From NCBI GenBank assembly GCA_903772945.1, contig CAICTM010000434.1:1-64000 (forward strand): DNA of 64,000 nt, written 5' to 3'. This document shows, one piece after another, positions 9,812 through 19,795 of the stretch (its first letter is position 1; the number at the start of each line of letters is the position of its first letter). The notes below the pieces were generated by a model, which was not told where the DNA came from, made no database searches, and worked only from the letters and a program-made list of their open reading frames with translations. Made by a program: the position numbers and the translations under genes. This stretch comes from Seminavis robusta. Its lineage: Eukaryota > Bacillariophyta > Bacillariophyceae > Naviculales > Naviculaceae.

Positions 9812-10685
9812 CTTGAGTTATGTGGTTTCTTTGTTAGTTTGTCCTGGCTGTTTTCGAGCTTCAGTTTGTGTTTTGATTGCTTGTGTGTAGTTTGTGAGAG
9901 TATGCTTTGCTCTCACCTCAAGCACTTCCCCATGGCTCTGCTCTGGTGGGCATCCATCCAATCCTGGAACAACGGACCTAGGCTACCTGGATCTGCCAGT
10001 ATGCTGCATAAACTTTGACTGTGCATCCAAGTCCATCTTGTTGATTTGCTCGTGGCTCGAGCCGAACTGCGAATCAGGCACAAACCTAAAATGTACCAGC
10101 CGACATAATTTACTGGTACATTTTATTTAAGTGAATAGTTCCTCAAGAACCCAGTCGCTTGTGACCTTTAATTCTTCGACAGAAATCTGTTCATGCTCAC
10201 AAGCTGATACCGGTAACCGGTATCTGAGTTTTTCACTGATTGCCTTCGCTTATACTAAAATTTGCAAGATTGCTAAACTTGGTGAAAGCCACCCTTCTCG
10301 GCATCTCAGATCCCGCGTGCCTTGTAGGTTGTAGGGTACATACCGGTACTCAGAAAGCCTCCCAAACCTCCCAGCTAGCTCGCTTCTAGCTAGCCCACAC
10401 TATCCTCAATTGCAACGAAAGCGGAACATTGGCATGGACTGCTTGTACATGTAGTTGTGTTGTGTCGCAATCTTGAATGACAGCAAAAGGTGGGCAGTTG
10501 AAGCCAAAGCTGTGCCAATGATCAGCCAAGCATTCATTCTCTGTCGCTTGCATCATGGAGCAATTGCAAGCTAAGCATCTAGAGACGGCCTTCTAAAGGT
10601 CCACCTACTATCAAAACTGTACTATCTATCAAACCCTACAACGGGTGGCTCTTTCGGCTGTTCTTTGCTCCACCCATGCATTGAT
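9812..10685. other. Intergenic region, no supported gene
   Basis: Overlapping short frames only, with no family match. It contains a TACCGGTA-type palindrome cluster near 10205-10225 and CTAGC repeats near 10373-10395 of the kind dispersed throughout the non-coding parts of this window. Confidence 0.5.
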
Positions 10686-12038
10686 TTACTTCAGTAAAGC
10701 ATCTCGCAGCTGCTTTTGCTTTTCGGGTCCAAACCCAATCCAGTCACAGTATCCTTCGACACTGCCGTATCGTTCTTGAATGGCCAGAAGGGTATCTTTC
10801 ATGACTTGTGGCGGTGCACCCAAAAAGACTTTTGGATCCAAACTTCGTTGTGACAGTGCCCCCACCATGGCTTGATGATCTCCCATTTCGGCATAGACAT
10901 TGGCCGATAACGAGTAGTCTTCTACAATGTGCTCGATTTCCACACCACACAACGCCAGAATAATGGCAGCAATGGCCCCCGTTCGATCCTTGCCTGCCGT
11001 ACAGTAGAATGCCACGGGATGCCGACTGGTATCGGCACAAACTTCCAAGACAAACTTGATTCCGGGTGCTCCGTATCGAAACAAGAGTTCGTTGAGAAGC
11101 TGCAGCCCACCCACGTTGATTTCCTTCAAGAATGGCTTTTTGATGGATTTGCGAGCCCGGCGGGAAAATATGGATGCCGGACTTTTGAGCAGAGTACGGA
11201 GAATATCCCGCTTTCGCAATTTAGACACTGTTCCCTTGACGTATTTGAACTCATTCATGAGTGACACAAACATGCGTTCGTTGCGATTTCGTCGGTTAAA
11301 GTTGGTGGAATGAAACTGGTTGGCTAGAATGGCACCAGAATCCTCACAACAATCGCAGTCTTCGTCGTCGTCTTCCATGGTGGTAATGGGATATTGATCA
11401 CTTCCCAAAATAACATTGTCCACCATATTTTGTGCTTCTGTCGTGCGTCGTTTCTTCCAAAATCGTTCCTTGACGGGGAACTCTCCTTCGGACAGCACTC
11501 GGACGCATCCTTCCTTGCGTCTTCCGCGATCTCTCCAAACGACCGTGGTAAAATTGCCAAAGACATCTTGTCGCATCAACTTTTCATCATCTTTGAGTTC
11601 GGTGGGCGATCGCAAATCAATCAAAGTTTTCAACTCGAGTTCGTCCATGAGCATGTGAACATCGTCCAAATCGGCTTCACTAAGGCGACCCGTTCGGAAA
11701 ACGCGACCTGGTTGAATGGGCGAACCTCGACAGGATGCCAAGTCACGACCATTCAACACATGTTCCAAGGGTAGATTGCGTTCGTTGGAAAGGCGTTTGG
11801 ATTCTTCTAGAAATGCTTCTCGGTCGTCGTCGTCGTCATCTTCTTGGTTGGAGGAGGGCGCAACGGAAACATCCGTGTTGGAGGGGGATGAAAACAAAAG
11901 ATGGTTGTTCTTGGAAGAAGAAGAGGTTGCTCCATTCTTGAGCAATGGGACGGCGGGACCGGCAATAAAGGAATCAACTGGCAACTGCAAACATCCCAAC
12001 AAGGTCAGAAGCAATGGACTTCTCATGACCCAAATCAT
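10686..12038 (-). CDS. IphP-type tyrosine/serine phosphatase, probably organelle or secretory targeted
   Basis: Single exon; about 450 aa from the ATG at 12038. Seen: a hydrophobic N-terminus (MRSPLLLTLLGCLQL) followed by VDSFIAGPAVP, which looks like a signal peptide plus diatom plastid motif with Phe at +1; this favours the ATG at 12038 or 12026 over one at 12122. Next come GRVFRTGRLSEADL and TLIDLRSPTEL, the N-terminal blocks of the Y_phosphatase3 (IphP) family, and the P-loop CTAGKDRTGA. The residue before the catalytic Cys is Tyr (FYC) instead of the usual His. A basic and acidic insert separates the blocks. The catalytic Cys and Arg are present, so activity is likely; the substrate is unknown. 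Divergent from the ankyrin-RING gene. Confidence 0.8.
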   Translation of the reverse strand: MIWVMRSPLLLTLLGCLQLPVDSFIAGPAVPLLKNGATSSSSKNNHLLFSSPSNTDVSVAPSSNQEDDDDDDREAFLEESKRLSNERNLPLEHVLNGRDLASCRGSPIQPGRVFRTGRLSEADLDDVHMLMDELELKTLIDLRSPTELKDDEKLMRQDVFGNFTTVVWRDRGRRKEGCVRVLSEGEFPVKERFWKKRRTTEAQNMVDNVILGSDQYPITTMEDDDEDCDCCEDSGAILANQFHSTNFNRRNRNERMFVSLMNEFKYVKGTVSKLRKRDILRTLLKSPASIFSRRARKSIKKPFLKEINVGGLQLLNELLFRYGAPGIKFVLEVCADTSRHPVAFYCTAGKDRTGAIAAIILALCGVEIEHIVEDYSLSANVYAEMGDHQAMVGALSQRSLDPKVFLGAPPQVMKDTLLAIQERYGSVEGYCDWIGFGPEKQKQLRDALLK

Positions 12039-12499
12039 GGTTGTGGCAAAGAATCTCAGAAGACGGAAGGAAAGATACCGAAGCAGTGGGGGTAGCAGGG
12101 AGCAAAACAATTGGGGAAGCAACTCAGAAAGGCAACTTGGGAGAGCTGGTTACTATACTGTAGATAATGAAGCAATGGCCGATGGTTTATGAAGGAGAAT
12201 TGGACAGGATGCAGCTTGCAGGTTGAAAGTGTATGATACCGCACGACCGTTGCTTTCGTTCTTTCGCTTTTTATGAGAAATGAGAAGTGTCACCACGTCG
12301 GGAGAAGGTGTCAACCGAACCCCGATCCAAATGGTCACGGTTTTGAAACACAGCAGAGCTGGCAGCAACCGGAACCGGTACCGGTACAAGCAGCGCTGAA
12401 ACACCCTTGCCTAGCTAGTTGCTGAAAGATTTCTGTGATCATCCGACCTCCAAACCGAAGAATCCTGCTAAAATAGCAGCACTATCTACAACGTCCACA
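12039..12499. promoter_or_regulatory. Shared upstream region of two divergent genes
   Basis: A 461-bp interval between the start codons of the phosphatase (minus) and the ankyrin-RING-MYND gene (plus), so it should hold both promoters. It carries an ACCGGTACCGGTAC palindromic tract near 12373-12387. No TATA box can be named with confidence. Confidence 0.4.
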
Positions 12500-14944
12500 A
12501 TGGGGAAGAAGCCCAGAAGAAAGAAGAAAGGCAACCGGGTTCAAAGAGCTCAAGTTCCTAGTAATGATGAGAACGCCGAGAGAAGTGCGAAATCTGGTGC
12601 TGTCGACACCTCTAACAAGGATACTGGAATGAGCTCTGGGATGTCTGCGACAGCGGAACAGTTCCCAACAGTGAGCCAATCTTTTAAATTGCAGTTCATG
12701 GAGCATAATGTTACCAACGAAGCTTTGGACAAGATACTCGCAAGAGGCGTTCTGGATGAAGAGCTGAATTCGAGAGAAAAACTTTGGGACTACTTTCTGA
12801 AGCTCGTAATCAACTTTCCTACGGCGTTGCTGACAGAATACATTTTACGCGGCCTGGTACTTGGTCCTCCACACATTGACCGCCGCGTGAATTTGGCTCC
12901 AGGAAACAAGCAATCGGAATTTTCCTTTCCCTTGCTCTCATGGGCATGTCAGTGGAAACTTGCCAAGGAGAACTTTCATTGGTTAGCACAAGATGAAATG
13001 GTTGACATGATCATAAAAGCAGGGGCTAATGTCAACAGTCTTATGGAAAACAAGACAAATGCACTGTTCCTTGCAGTAAAGTATGGATCACTCCAAACCG
13101 TGGATTTGCTTCTGGAAGCGGGCTGCAACATTCACCAAGTAGATCAGTTCGACAGGACTTGCCTGTACAATGCCACGGAACACCCATCTCCACCCATTCT
13201 CCGTCGTTTGTTGGAGCAACTTCCTGCCACAGAGATGTGTGACCTACGTCATCACGATGGAAGTCTTTGTAGACTGACTATGGTGGACCGTATCATGTCC
13301 CACTTCGTAACAGCAGATGAAGAGATTAGTTGGAAAATACTGGGCCCCCCAACTGCATCTGACTTGAGTGAATCCTTGATTGTGTTGCGTCAGAGTGGGG
13401 CGTCATTCTCTGTCAAAGGTAGCGCTTTTGCATTGGAGGTTCTTGGCAATGTGCGTGATCCAGAGTTCGCCTTTGGTACGGAAAAACCCAAGGAACAAGA
13501 GGTGTTTCGGGAAGTGGCAACATGTTTGGTGGGTGCTTGGTTACCCGACGGTTGCAGGCCGAATCCTTTGCGTGGGGGAGAAGTCAAAGACCCTTTTCTG
13601 GCAGATGGAAAGACCAAATTAAAGCCAGATGAAGGCCATGGTGTCAACGACTTTGATGCTGTTGAAGCCCCAAAAACTTGTCAGTTATGTTTGAAAGTGG
13701 CAAAGAAACCAGCTACACTTTATTGTGGAGACACATTTTGTCGCAAGTGCATCATAGAGCACAGCCGAAAGGAAGAAGGCAACAGTTCCCCCAGCTGCCC
13801 CACATGCAGGAGATTTCTCTGCAAGGAACTTCTAGGAGGGAAGACGGAAAAGGTTCCTTATTTTGATACAATGCGACGGATTGCTGGAGCAAGCACAGAC
13901 TTGAGCCAGCGCGGACCTCGATACTTCACTGATGATCAACTCAAGGCCGAAGCACAGTTTCAGGGCATCACCTACACTGGAATCAACGATTTGCGGTTGA
14001 AACTTCAGGCTGACTTTTTATCCCGGCCAGAGCGTAGCCCCATGAAGGCCAGTGGTCCATCTGGTGTTACCGTGACGGAAGAAGTCTTGTCTGTTGATCT
14101 TGCGGCAGCCTTCCCCTTTGGCAACAGTCAAGCGATTAGATGGGCCCCGGAAAAAGGACCAGTTTACATTGATGTTTCAGTTAGAGGCATTCCCCTCTTG
14201 GCCAGGATTTCAAATTGGAGCTTGTATACGATGCTTTCTCATTCTGTCGTTGACCAATTGGGACTTCGACGGATTGAAAGTCTCACGTCTACAAAATTTG
14301 TTGACATACAGACAAAATCAAAGTGTCGAGATCTAACCTTTACGTGCATAGAGGCATTCTCCATCAATGTTGGTGGGATTGATGTCACACTCAGCAATGC
14401 CGTGGAAGTTTATCCTGATCCTATGCCTGTGAAACACACGAAAATGTTTGGGATACAGCTTGGTCAAGATTTTCTTCTATCGGCTCGCTGGGCTCCGATT
14501 GATGTTGCAGTGGGGGGGCGTGGCGCCATCAAGAGAATCGACATAGACAAGGCTTGGTCTGTTGACACGTCAATAAAGAACCAGTCCAAAACTTCTGCAC
14601 TCCCAGATACTCCAAAAGAAATGCTGAGATTCTACTCCTGTGATGGTAGGATTGCACACATACCATTGCTCCACTTCAAGCCATTTGAGAGGGGGTATAT
14701 CTGCGGCACCTCATTGAAAGAGACCGTCAGGTTTGAGGGGTGTAGATGGTGCCGTCGAGTTTTTCCGGAAGGTATGCAAGGTTGTGACTTGTGCGCTGCG
14801 AAGGGAAGAGACGCCTTTTTCTGTACACGCCAGTGCCTACTTGATGCATGGGTAATCCACAAGAAACTGGTGCATGGGAAAGATCGGGAGGAGAGACATC
14901 AACACGACGAGATAGATTTGGGAAGTATGGAAGAAGTGGATTAG
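12500..14944 (+). CDS. Ankyrin / RING / retropepsin-like / MYND multidomain protein
   Basis: Single exon, 814 aa from the ATG at 12500, chosen because it precedes a Lys/Arg-rich start (MGKKPRRKKKG) and the 27 codons upstream resemble leader sequence. Seen in order: ankyrin-type repeats (about 170-245, NALFLAVKYGSLQTVDLLLE); a RING finger (394-440) with CQLC, CGDTFCRKC and CPTC, in which the usual His of CxHxxC is Asp; a SAP-like segment (475-510); a retropepsin-like fold (530-690) whose D-T/S-G-A site reads ISNWS although the following LSHSVVDQLGL is typical; and a C-terminal MYND-like finger (about 748-790) with CRWC, CDLC, FFCTRQC and W-x2-HK. A ubiquitin-ligase or scaffold role is inferred. 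The combination of domains is unusual. Confidence 0.75.
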   Translation: MGKKPRRKKKGNRVQRAQVPSNDENAERSAKSGAVDTSNKDTGMSSGMSATAEQFPTVSQSFKLQFMEHNVTNEALDKILARGVLDEELNSREKLWDYFLKLVINFPTALLTEYILRGLVLGPPHIDRRVNLAPGNKQSEFSFPLLSWACQWKLAKENFHWLAQDEMVDMIIKAGANVNSLMENKTNALFLAVKYGSLQTVDLLLEAGCNIHQVDQFDRTCLYNATEHPSPPILRRLLEQLPATEMCDLRHHDGSLCRLTMVDRIMSHFVTADEEISWKILGPPTASDLSESLIVLRQSGASFSVKGSAFALEVLGNVRDPEFAFGTEKPKEQEVFREVATCLVGAWLPDGCRPNPLRGGEVKDPFLADGKTKLKPDEGHGVNDFDAVEAPKTCQLCLKVAKKPATLYCGDTFCRKCIIEHSRKEEGNSSPSCPTCRRFLCKELLGGKTEKVPYFDTMRRIAGASTDLSQRGPRYFTDDQLKAEAQFQGITYTGINDLRLKLQADFLSRPERSPMKASGPSGVTVTEEVLSVDLAAAFPFGNSQAIRWAPEKGPVYIDVSVRGIPLLARISNWSLYTMLSHSVVDQLGLRRIESLTSTKFVDIQTKSKCRDLTFTCIEAFSINVGGIDVTLSNAVEVYPDPMPVKHTKMFGIQLGQDFLLSARWAPIDVAVGGRGAIKRIDIDKAWSVDTSIKNQSKTSALPDTPKEMLRFYSCDGRIAHIPLLHFKPFERGYICGTSLKETVRFEGCRWCRRVFPEGMQGCDLCAAKGRDAFFCTRQCLLDAWVIHKKLVHGKDREERHQHDEIDLGSMEEVD

Positions 14945-15112
14945 TTTACCATTAATTGGGACCCGCATCTTTGCTCGAGTGCTGTAGTGAAATCTAGTAA
15001 GTAAAGCATGTAGATTGATGTAGTGCTGATCCTTAAAGTGACATTTCAAGGTCACAGGTTGCAAACTCCTCGCCCGACATTTTCCTCGGCCAAGTGCTGA
15101 ACTTGGCAGCTT

Positions 15113-16447
15113 CTAATGACTGGGGTAGAGATGCCGGTTGCGGATCATCTCATACAATTCTTGTTTTCCCGAAACCAAGGGTGGTTCTCCTTGGGCCTTG
15201 GCATATGCCGCACACTCCTCCAAAGTGGCCTCTCCAGCTTCGATTTTCTTGCCGAGTTCTTCCGTAGACCAGGTCAAGTAGCGTTCCTGGAGCATTTTGT
15301 CCAGGGTCCCTTCCTCTTGCATCTTGGCCGCCTTTCGCAAACCCAACGCATAGGCATCCATGGCACCAATGTGACCAATAAAGAGATCCACGGGATCCAC
15401 CGATTCGCGACGTACCTTGCAATCAAAATTGAGACCGCCAGTGCCGAGACCTCCCTGCTTCAAGACCACCGACATGATGGCTGTTGCCTGAGCCACGTCC
15501 ATTGGGAAATTGTCCGTGTCCCATCCGAGCATTGTGTCGCCCGTGTTGGAGTCAATGCTACCCAACTTTCCATAGACGGAACTGACCCAAATGTCATGAG
15601 CCGCTTCATGGCCCGCCAACGTGGTATGGTTGGGTTCAATGTTGAGCTTGAAGTGCTCATCCAAACCATATGTCTGGAGAAAGGCCATGCAGGTTTGCGC
15701 GTCGTAATCGTATTGGTGTTTGGTAGGTTCTCGAGGTTTCGGTTCAATCAAGAATTGGGCGGTGTATCCCTTGGCCTCTTTGTATTTAATGGCCATCCGG
15801 TACATGTCAGCCATGTGATCGCATTCCTTCTTAAAGTCCGTGTTGAGCATGCTCTGATAGCCTTCGCGACCACCCCAAAAGACGTGATTCTGGCCTCCCA
15901 AGGCATTGTTGATGTCCATGACTTTTTGAATGGAAGCGGCTGCATAGCAAAATGTGTGCAGACTGGGATTGGTCATGCCTCCGTTCATGTAGCGCTTGTG
16001 AGTGAACAGATTCTGCGTGGCCCACAAGAGCTGAACACCCGTGGCTTGTTGCTTTTCCTTCAGATAGGCGACAATGGTATCCAAATTCTGCTGCGATTCT
16101 TCCAGCGTGGAACCTTCGGGTGCCACATCGAAATCGTGAAAGGTATAAAATGGGACGCCCAACTTGGTAAAGAGCTCAAAGGCCACGTCAATGCGGCGTT
16201 TGGCCAATTCAATGGGATCGCTAATGCCGTCTTCCCAAGGACGACACAAGGTTTTTTCACCAAAGGGGTCTTGACCTCCGCCTCCCACAAAGGTGTGCCA
16301 GAAACACACGCTGAAGCGAAGCCATTCCTTCATGGGCTTGCCCGCAATCACCTCGTCTGGGTTGTAATGGCGGTAACTGAGTGGATCCGTCGACTCTGGA
16401 CCCTTATACAAAATCTTGGGGACGTCCGGAAAGAACTCGCTAGACAT
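15113..16447 (-). CDS. xylA: Xylose isomerase
   Basis: A 444-aa single-exon enzyme interconverting D-xylose and D-xylulose (and, in many members, D-glucose and D-fructose). Seen: FWHTFVGGGGQDPFG near residue 49, the catalytic block YTFHDFDVAPEG near 101, WGGREGYQSM near 187, the metal ligand and lysine block LIEPKPREPTKHQYDYD near 232, IEPNHTTLAGH near 268, and LGWDTDNFPMD near 307. All family metal-binding and catalytic residues appear present and the length fits class II enzymes. No signal or transit peptide is visible, suggesting the cytosol. The opposite strand also carries a 446-codon open frame through almost the whole gene, which I regard as a by-product of codon bias. Upstream is a region rich in GGTACC palindromes. 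Confidence 0.95.
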   Translation of the reverse strand: MSSEFFPDVPKILYKGPESTDPLSYRHYNPDEVIAGKPMKEWLRFSVCFWHTFVGGGGQDPFGEKTLCRPWEDGISDPIELAKRRIDVAFELFTKLGVPFYTFHDFDVAPEGSTLEESQQNLDTIVAYLKEKQQATGVQLLWATQNLFTHKRYMNGGMTNPSLHTFCYAAASIQKVMDINNALGGQNHVFWGGREGYQSMLNTDFKKECDHMADMYRMAIKYKEAKGYTAQFLIEPKPREPTKHQYDYDAQTCMAFLQTYGLDEHFKLNIEPNHTTLAGHEAAHDIWVSSVYGKLGSIDSNTGDTMLGWDTDNFPMDVAQATAIMSVVLKQGGLGTGGLNFDCKVRRESVDPVDLFIGHIGAMDAYALGLRKAAKMQEEGTLDKMLQERYLTWSTEELGKKIEAGEATLEECAAYAKAQGEPPLVSGKQELYEMIRNRHLYPSH

Positions 16448-16774
16448 GGTGGATAGATGGTATTTTAATTTGAGGTTGTTGATGTTCTGAGCTTCTTATT
16501 ATTATGATTTGGTTGCAATCAAATGGGCTTCTTTCGCTCTACGATTGCTTTGTGCAAACGAAGCCCGCCATCAACGAAAGAAATGAGAGCCAAAGCGACG
16601 AAGAGACTCTGATGACTCGACTCACAGCGACCTGGAAAGATCCAATTTGGATGCGTGACTCGACTCGACCCCAACCGGACGTTGTGGTACCGGTACATGT
16701 ACTGGTTCTGGTACCGCTACCGGTACCGGTACCTGCAGGTACAGAGTCTAGCTACCTCTTAGTATTACTAGTAG
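16448..16774. repeat. Non-coding region with GGTACC/ACCGGT palindrome cluster
   Basis: A 327-bp stretch upstream of xylose isomerase. Between about 16686 and 16745 there is a dense run of GGTACC, ACCGGT and GTACATGTAC palindromes in near-tandem order. No gene is seen. Confidence 0.6.
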
Positions 16775-17468
16775 TTGAATTGTGGTTCAACACTTGGTGA
16801 TGAAACCATCTTGCATGACAACCCGTACATGGAAGGAGGTGCAGCTTTCAATACAGGACTTGTGAGTCCCATTGGTCTTGTGGGTCCTCTTGCAGATGAA
16901 AGGCAGTCACTAACCCTCGAATTCCACTCCAATCTTTGCTCTGTGTGACGCCATTGCTACAGCAGGGTTAGGAGGAGACCAGAATGTGCAGCATCATCTT
17001 CTTTCTGAGGTGGACAGATGTGTGGCCCTGAAAAATGATGTCTTGTTGGTTATGACTACCCTTCATTGGAATGGTAGGCATGGTTTCTTTCTTGGGATGT
17101 GCCAGCAGTCTCACATGTCTCTTCTGTCCTGTTCGCCTTCCAGTAAACCCCAGTTGGATCCCAACATTCCAGTCACCTTCTCAATGCCTTATTACTTTGA
17201 TGGAGTTGGCATTGGTGGGATGCCTTCTTACATTGCCAACTGTGCCAATCGTTCAATCCTTCTGCCAATGTCAATTTGCTGGGAACTCAAGGTTTGTGTC
17301 GGCCAGTGATCGAAATATGCGGATGATGCCATTGAAAGGTTGTTTGTACAAGACACTACTCCAAACGGTTTTGATGTCCTTCGGCTTCCCACATGTGGAT
17401 CTTGCTTGGACTCCGACCCTCACCAGCTCAGCGAACTAGAAAATAGCTTCAATTGCTTTCCACGCTGA
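16775..17468 (+). pseudogene. Decayed partial copy of the tandem solute-binding receptor gene
   Basis: Clearly homologous to the end of exon 1, intron 1 and the start of exon 2 of the gene at 19796-23302, but in the opposite orientation. Seen: translated LNCGSTLGDETIL and GGAAFNTG match the intact gene, followed by the same GTGAGTCCCATTGG donor. The acceptor, CATAG in the intact gene, reads CTCTG here and so lacks AG. The exon 2 part keeps PNIPVTFSMPYYFDGVG and GGMPSYIANCANRS but has small deletions, an insertion of about 25 codons and a nonsense codon TGA at 17307-17309 where the intact gene has GGA. Similarity is clear to about 17345 and then fades; the open frame runs on to 17468. It is truncated at both ends. 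Confidence 0.8.
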
Positions 17469-18712
17469 GGAGCAGAGTGGATTTCCATCATCTCGAAACG
17501 CGACCACCAATGTATCGTGGAAATCATACACCTAATTGGCATGCCAATGAAAGGGACTGGGCAGGCTCTCAACAGCGTCTCATTTTTTAGGTGAGAAAAC
17601 GGGAAAAACCAATGACAGCAACCCACGCTTTTTTCAGACAGTCCAGCATTGCTCGTGTCGTCCTTGTTGCGTTCTTGTCATTGTCGTTGGGGTGTAGTTT
17701 TCGTGCGTCAGAGCTGTTGCCACATACTCACCGGTATCTGATAGTGGCTGACGGTGGCTTCTTTCTATGTCTATTTGGTGTCGCTGCAGATGACAAGGTG
17801 GTGCGTACCTACCCCCTTCTTCAATTGATATTTTGGCAAAGGCACTTTCCTTTCTTATCACAGTCCACTGGTGCCACTGGAAGAGCTTTCATCAGTGGCC
17901 ACATCATCATCGATTGGTCTCCAGCATCCAGCAGAGATCGTGGAAACTCTTCGGAGGTGGCCACATCATTTCGAGCGATCCTGGTAGGGCATTCAAGGAC
18001 ACCAGACCTCGTGTAAATTGACCGGCAACGTGAGCAGAATTGGTGATTAGTTGCCAGACTGTTGGTACTAGCTAGTAATAGTAGTCTATCTTCTATCTTT
18101 CTTTGGTAGAAAACACCAACCTAAAACCGGCATCCGCGAAGCCTGGAAGGAGTTAGAGACTTGAAAAGTAACGGGTACCAACGTGGCTCTCCATGTATGT
18201 TGTTTGCTGTTGGATCTAAAACAACCTCCGAAGACAACACCTGGTTTCTTCCAAAGACAGCATTGCTTTTTGCTTTGCTTCCGATAGCTGACCAGTAGCC
18301 AAGAGGTCAGGTACTAGTACACTGGTAGATACCGGTGGTAAAACCATGTAGCAAACGAAGATACAGGCGCAAAAAGCTCCCGCGATCCCGCGAAATCCAA
18401 TCCATTCCAGCGTCAGAACAAGTCAGAGTTCTTACCTCAGTTGACATTTAGAAGTTCTCTGGGTTGGCGAGCCGGCACGGCATCAGATCTTAGGAATTAG
18501 TGGATTCTACTAAGCAAAATGTCAAAGTCATTCTGATACTTTTACTTTTATCAAAGAGATTGGAAAGCAGAACTTCCAACTTCCAACCTTGCCAACCTCC
18601 AACAACGCACACAATTTTTTTCAGCTGCAAACCAAAACAAACCATTCCTACCTACCTAGCTAGTACATACCTGGTACCAATACCTACTCATCCCTCTCAT
18701 CAAACTTTCACA
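17469..18712. other. Intergenic region, no supported gene
   Basis: The longest frame, 17591-18016 on the plus strand (141 codons), begins with a hydrophobic stretch but has no family features and lies beside a pseudogene. Short repeats (GTGGCCACATCAT near 17897 and 17958) occur inside it. I see nothing that supports a gene. Confidence 0.45.
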
Positions 18713-19246
18713 ATGAATCCTTCATCGAACCACAAGAGCTTGACGTTTGCCCTTGATCGTCAGTTTCCAAGAAAGGTAACTCCTGAAGCATCGAGGACTA
18801 TTGTTCAGGTCACTGCAACCTTGTCAAGTGATGGCGTGAAACAAGGGTCCGATTTTGTTTGCAACAGTAAACGTCGCTCGAGCATTCCCTTTGTGGACAT
18901 GGATCGAACGGAGCAGCGTCCTTTGTTGCCTCGCCCTGATGCTTCCAAGAGAGCACAAGACCTTCTGAGGGTTCTCCCCGTGCGAAAGTTTGGTCTGCGC
19001 AGACGCCCTCAGCGAAATACCTCTGGTTCGCCTGCTCCTTCGATCGTCCTACCAAGTCTCCCACCAGTCGAACAGACCGAGGCCAGTGATACTGAGAATC
19101 AAGAGCCCTGCTTCACACCAGCACCCCCTTCCAAGAGACCTCGGTTTTCATCCCCTCCCGCTCTTCATCAGCTCTTTGCAAGCCGTGAACTTTTGTTGCC
19201 AGATACCTCAAGTGTTCCCGCGAAACTCATGTTTCCCACCATCTGA
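18713..19246 (+). CDS. Hypothetical proline/serine-rich protein
   Basis: A 177-aa frame from the ATG at 18713, preceded by an A/C-rich leader typical of the 5' ends of genes in this window. The frame is open for 71 more codons upstream, but that part is Pro/Thr-rich leader-like sequence. Seen: a low-complexity, probably disordered protein with a basic middle (KRRSS, LRRRPQR) and a segment PPSKRPRFSSPP that could serve as a nuclear localisation signal. No domain is recognised. It could be a regulatory or cell-cycle-type disordered protein, but no function can be claimed. Confidence 0.5.
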   Translation: MNPSSNHKSLTFALDRQFPRKVTPEASRTIVQVTATLSSDGVKQGSDFVCNSKRRSSIPFVDMDRTEQRPLLPRPDASKRAQDLLRVLPVRKFGLRRRPQRNTSGSPAPSIVLPSLPPVEQTEASDTENQEPCFTPAPPSKRPRFSSPPALHQLFASRELLLPDTSSVPAKLMFPTI

Positions 19247-19795
19247 TCAGATATGGTCGCATAGGTACCTTCTCCACTCCAAGCATGCAGAAACTCTTTC
19301 TCCGGCAACATTTTTCATCAAGTTACACGTTCGTTAAGTCACATAGAAGTCTGGGATAAAGTACTAGAGTCAGACTGTCTTTTTACTTCAAACTTTTTAA
19401 AGACCGAGTATTAGCCGGTTACCGATAGGTGGGTGGTGAGTGTTTCCAGCTGTGTACCAACCATCTTTTTAGCAATGTGCATGTCAATAAGCTTGCGTCC
19501 AGCTAGCTAGAAGGATATCGGGCCAAGCAACTAACGGTGCATTTGCATTTGTTGCGGCACATGGGGCGAGATAGATCAAAGCATAATCGGTTGGATGGTC
19601 CACGAATACTTCTCTAGCTAGACATCGCTACCAGGTAGAAGCAGCATGGCCTAACCTCTTTCCTTCGGCAAGAAGTTGTCGGTACCGCTATTGAAACATG
19701 CTTGAATCGAGTCACCCGAAAGCTCGAATCACACACCCCGAAAGCCCGAATCACACCCCAAAGCTCACAGGCGAATAGCTGCGCTTGAAGCCATT
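19247..19795. other. Intergenic region between convergent genes
   Basis: 549 bp between two convergent genes. It should contain both 3' ends. Nothing else is recognised. Confidence 0.5.

Noticed and set aside
15116-16456. 446-codon open frame on the plus strand over the xylose isomerase gene
   Set aside because: It is the antisense of a clear enzyme gene, its residues match no family, and it follows from codon usage that avoids antisense stops.
17591-18016. 141-codon frame with a hydrophobic start
   Set aside because: No domain, inconsistent composition, adjacent to a pseudogene; not enough to call a gene.
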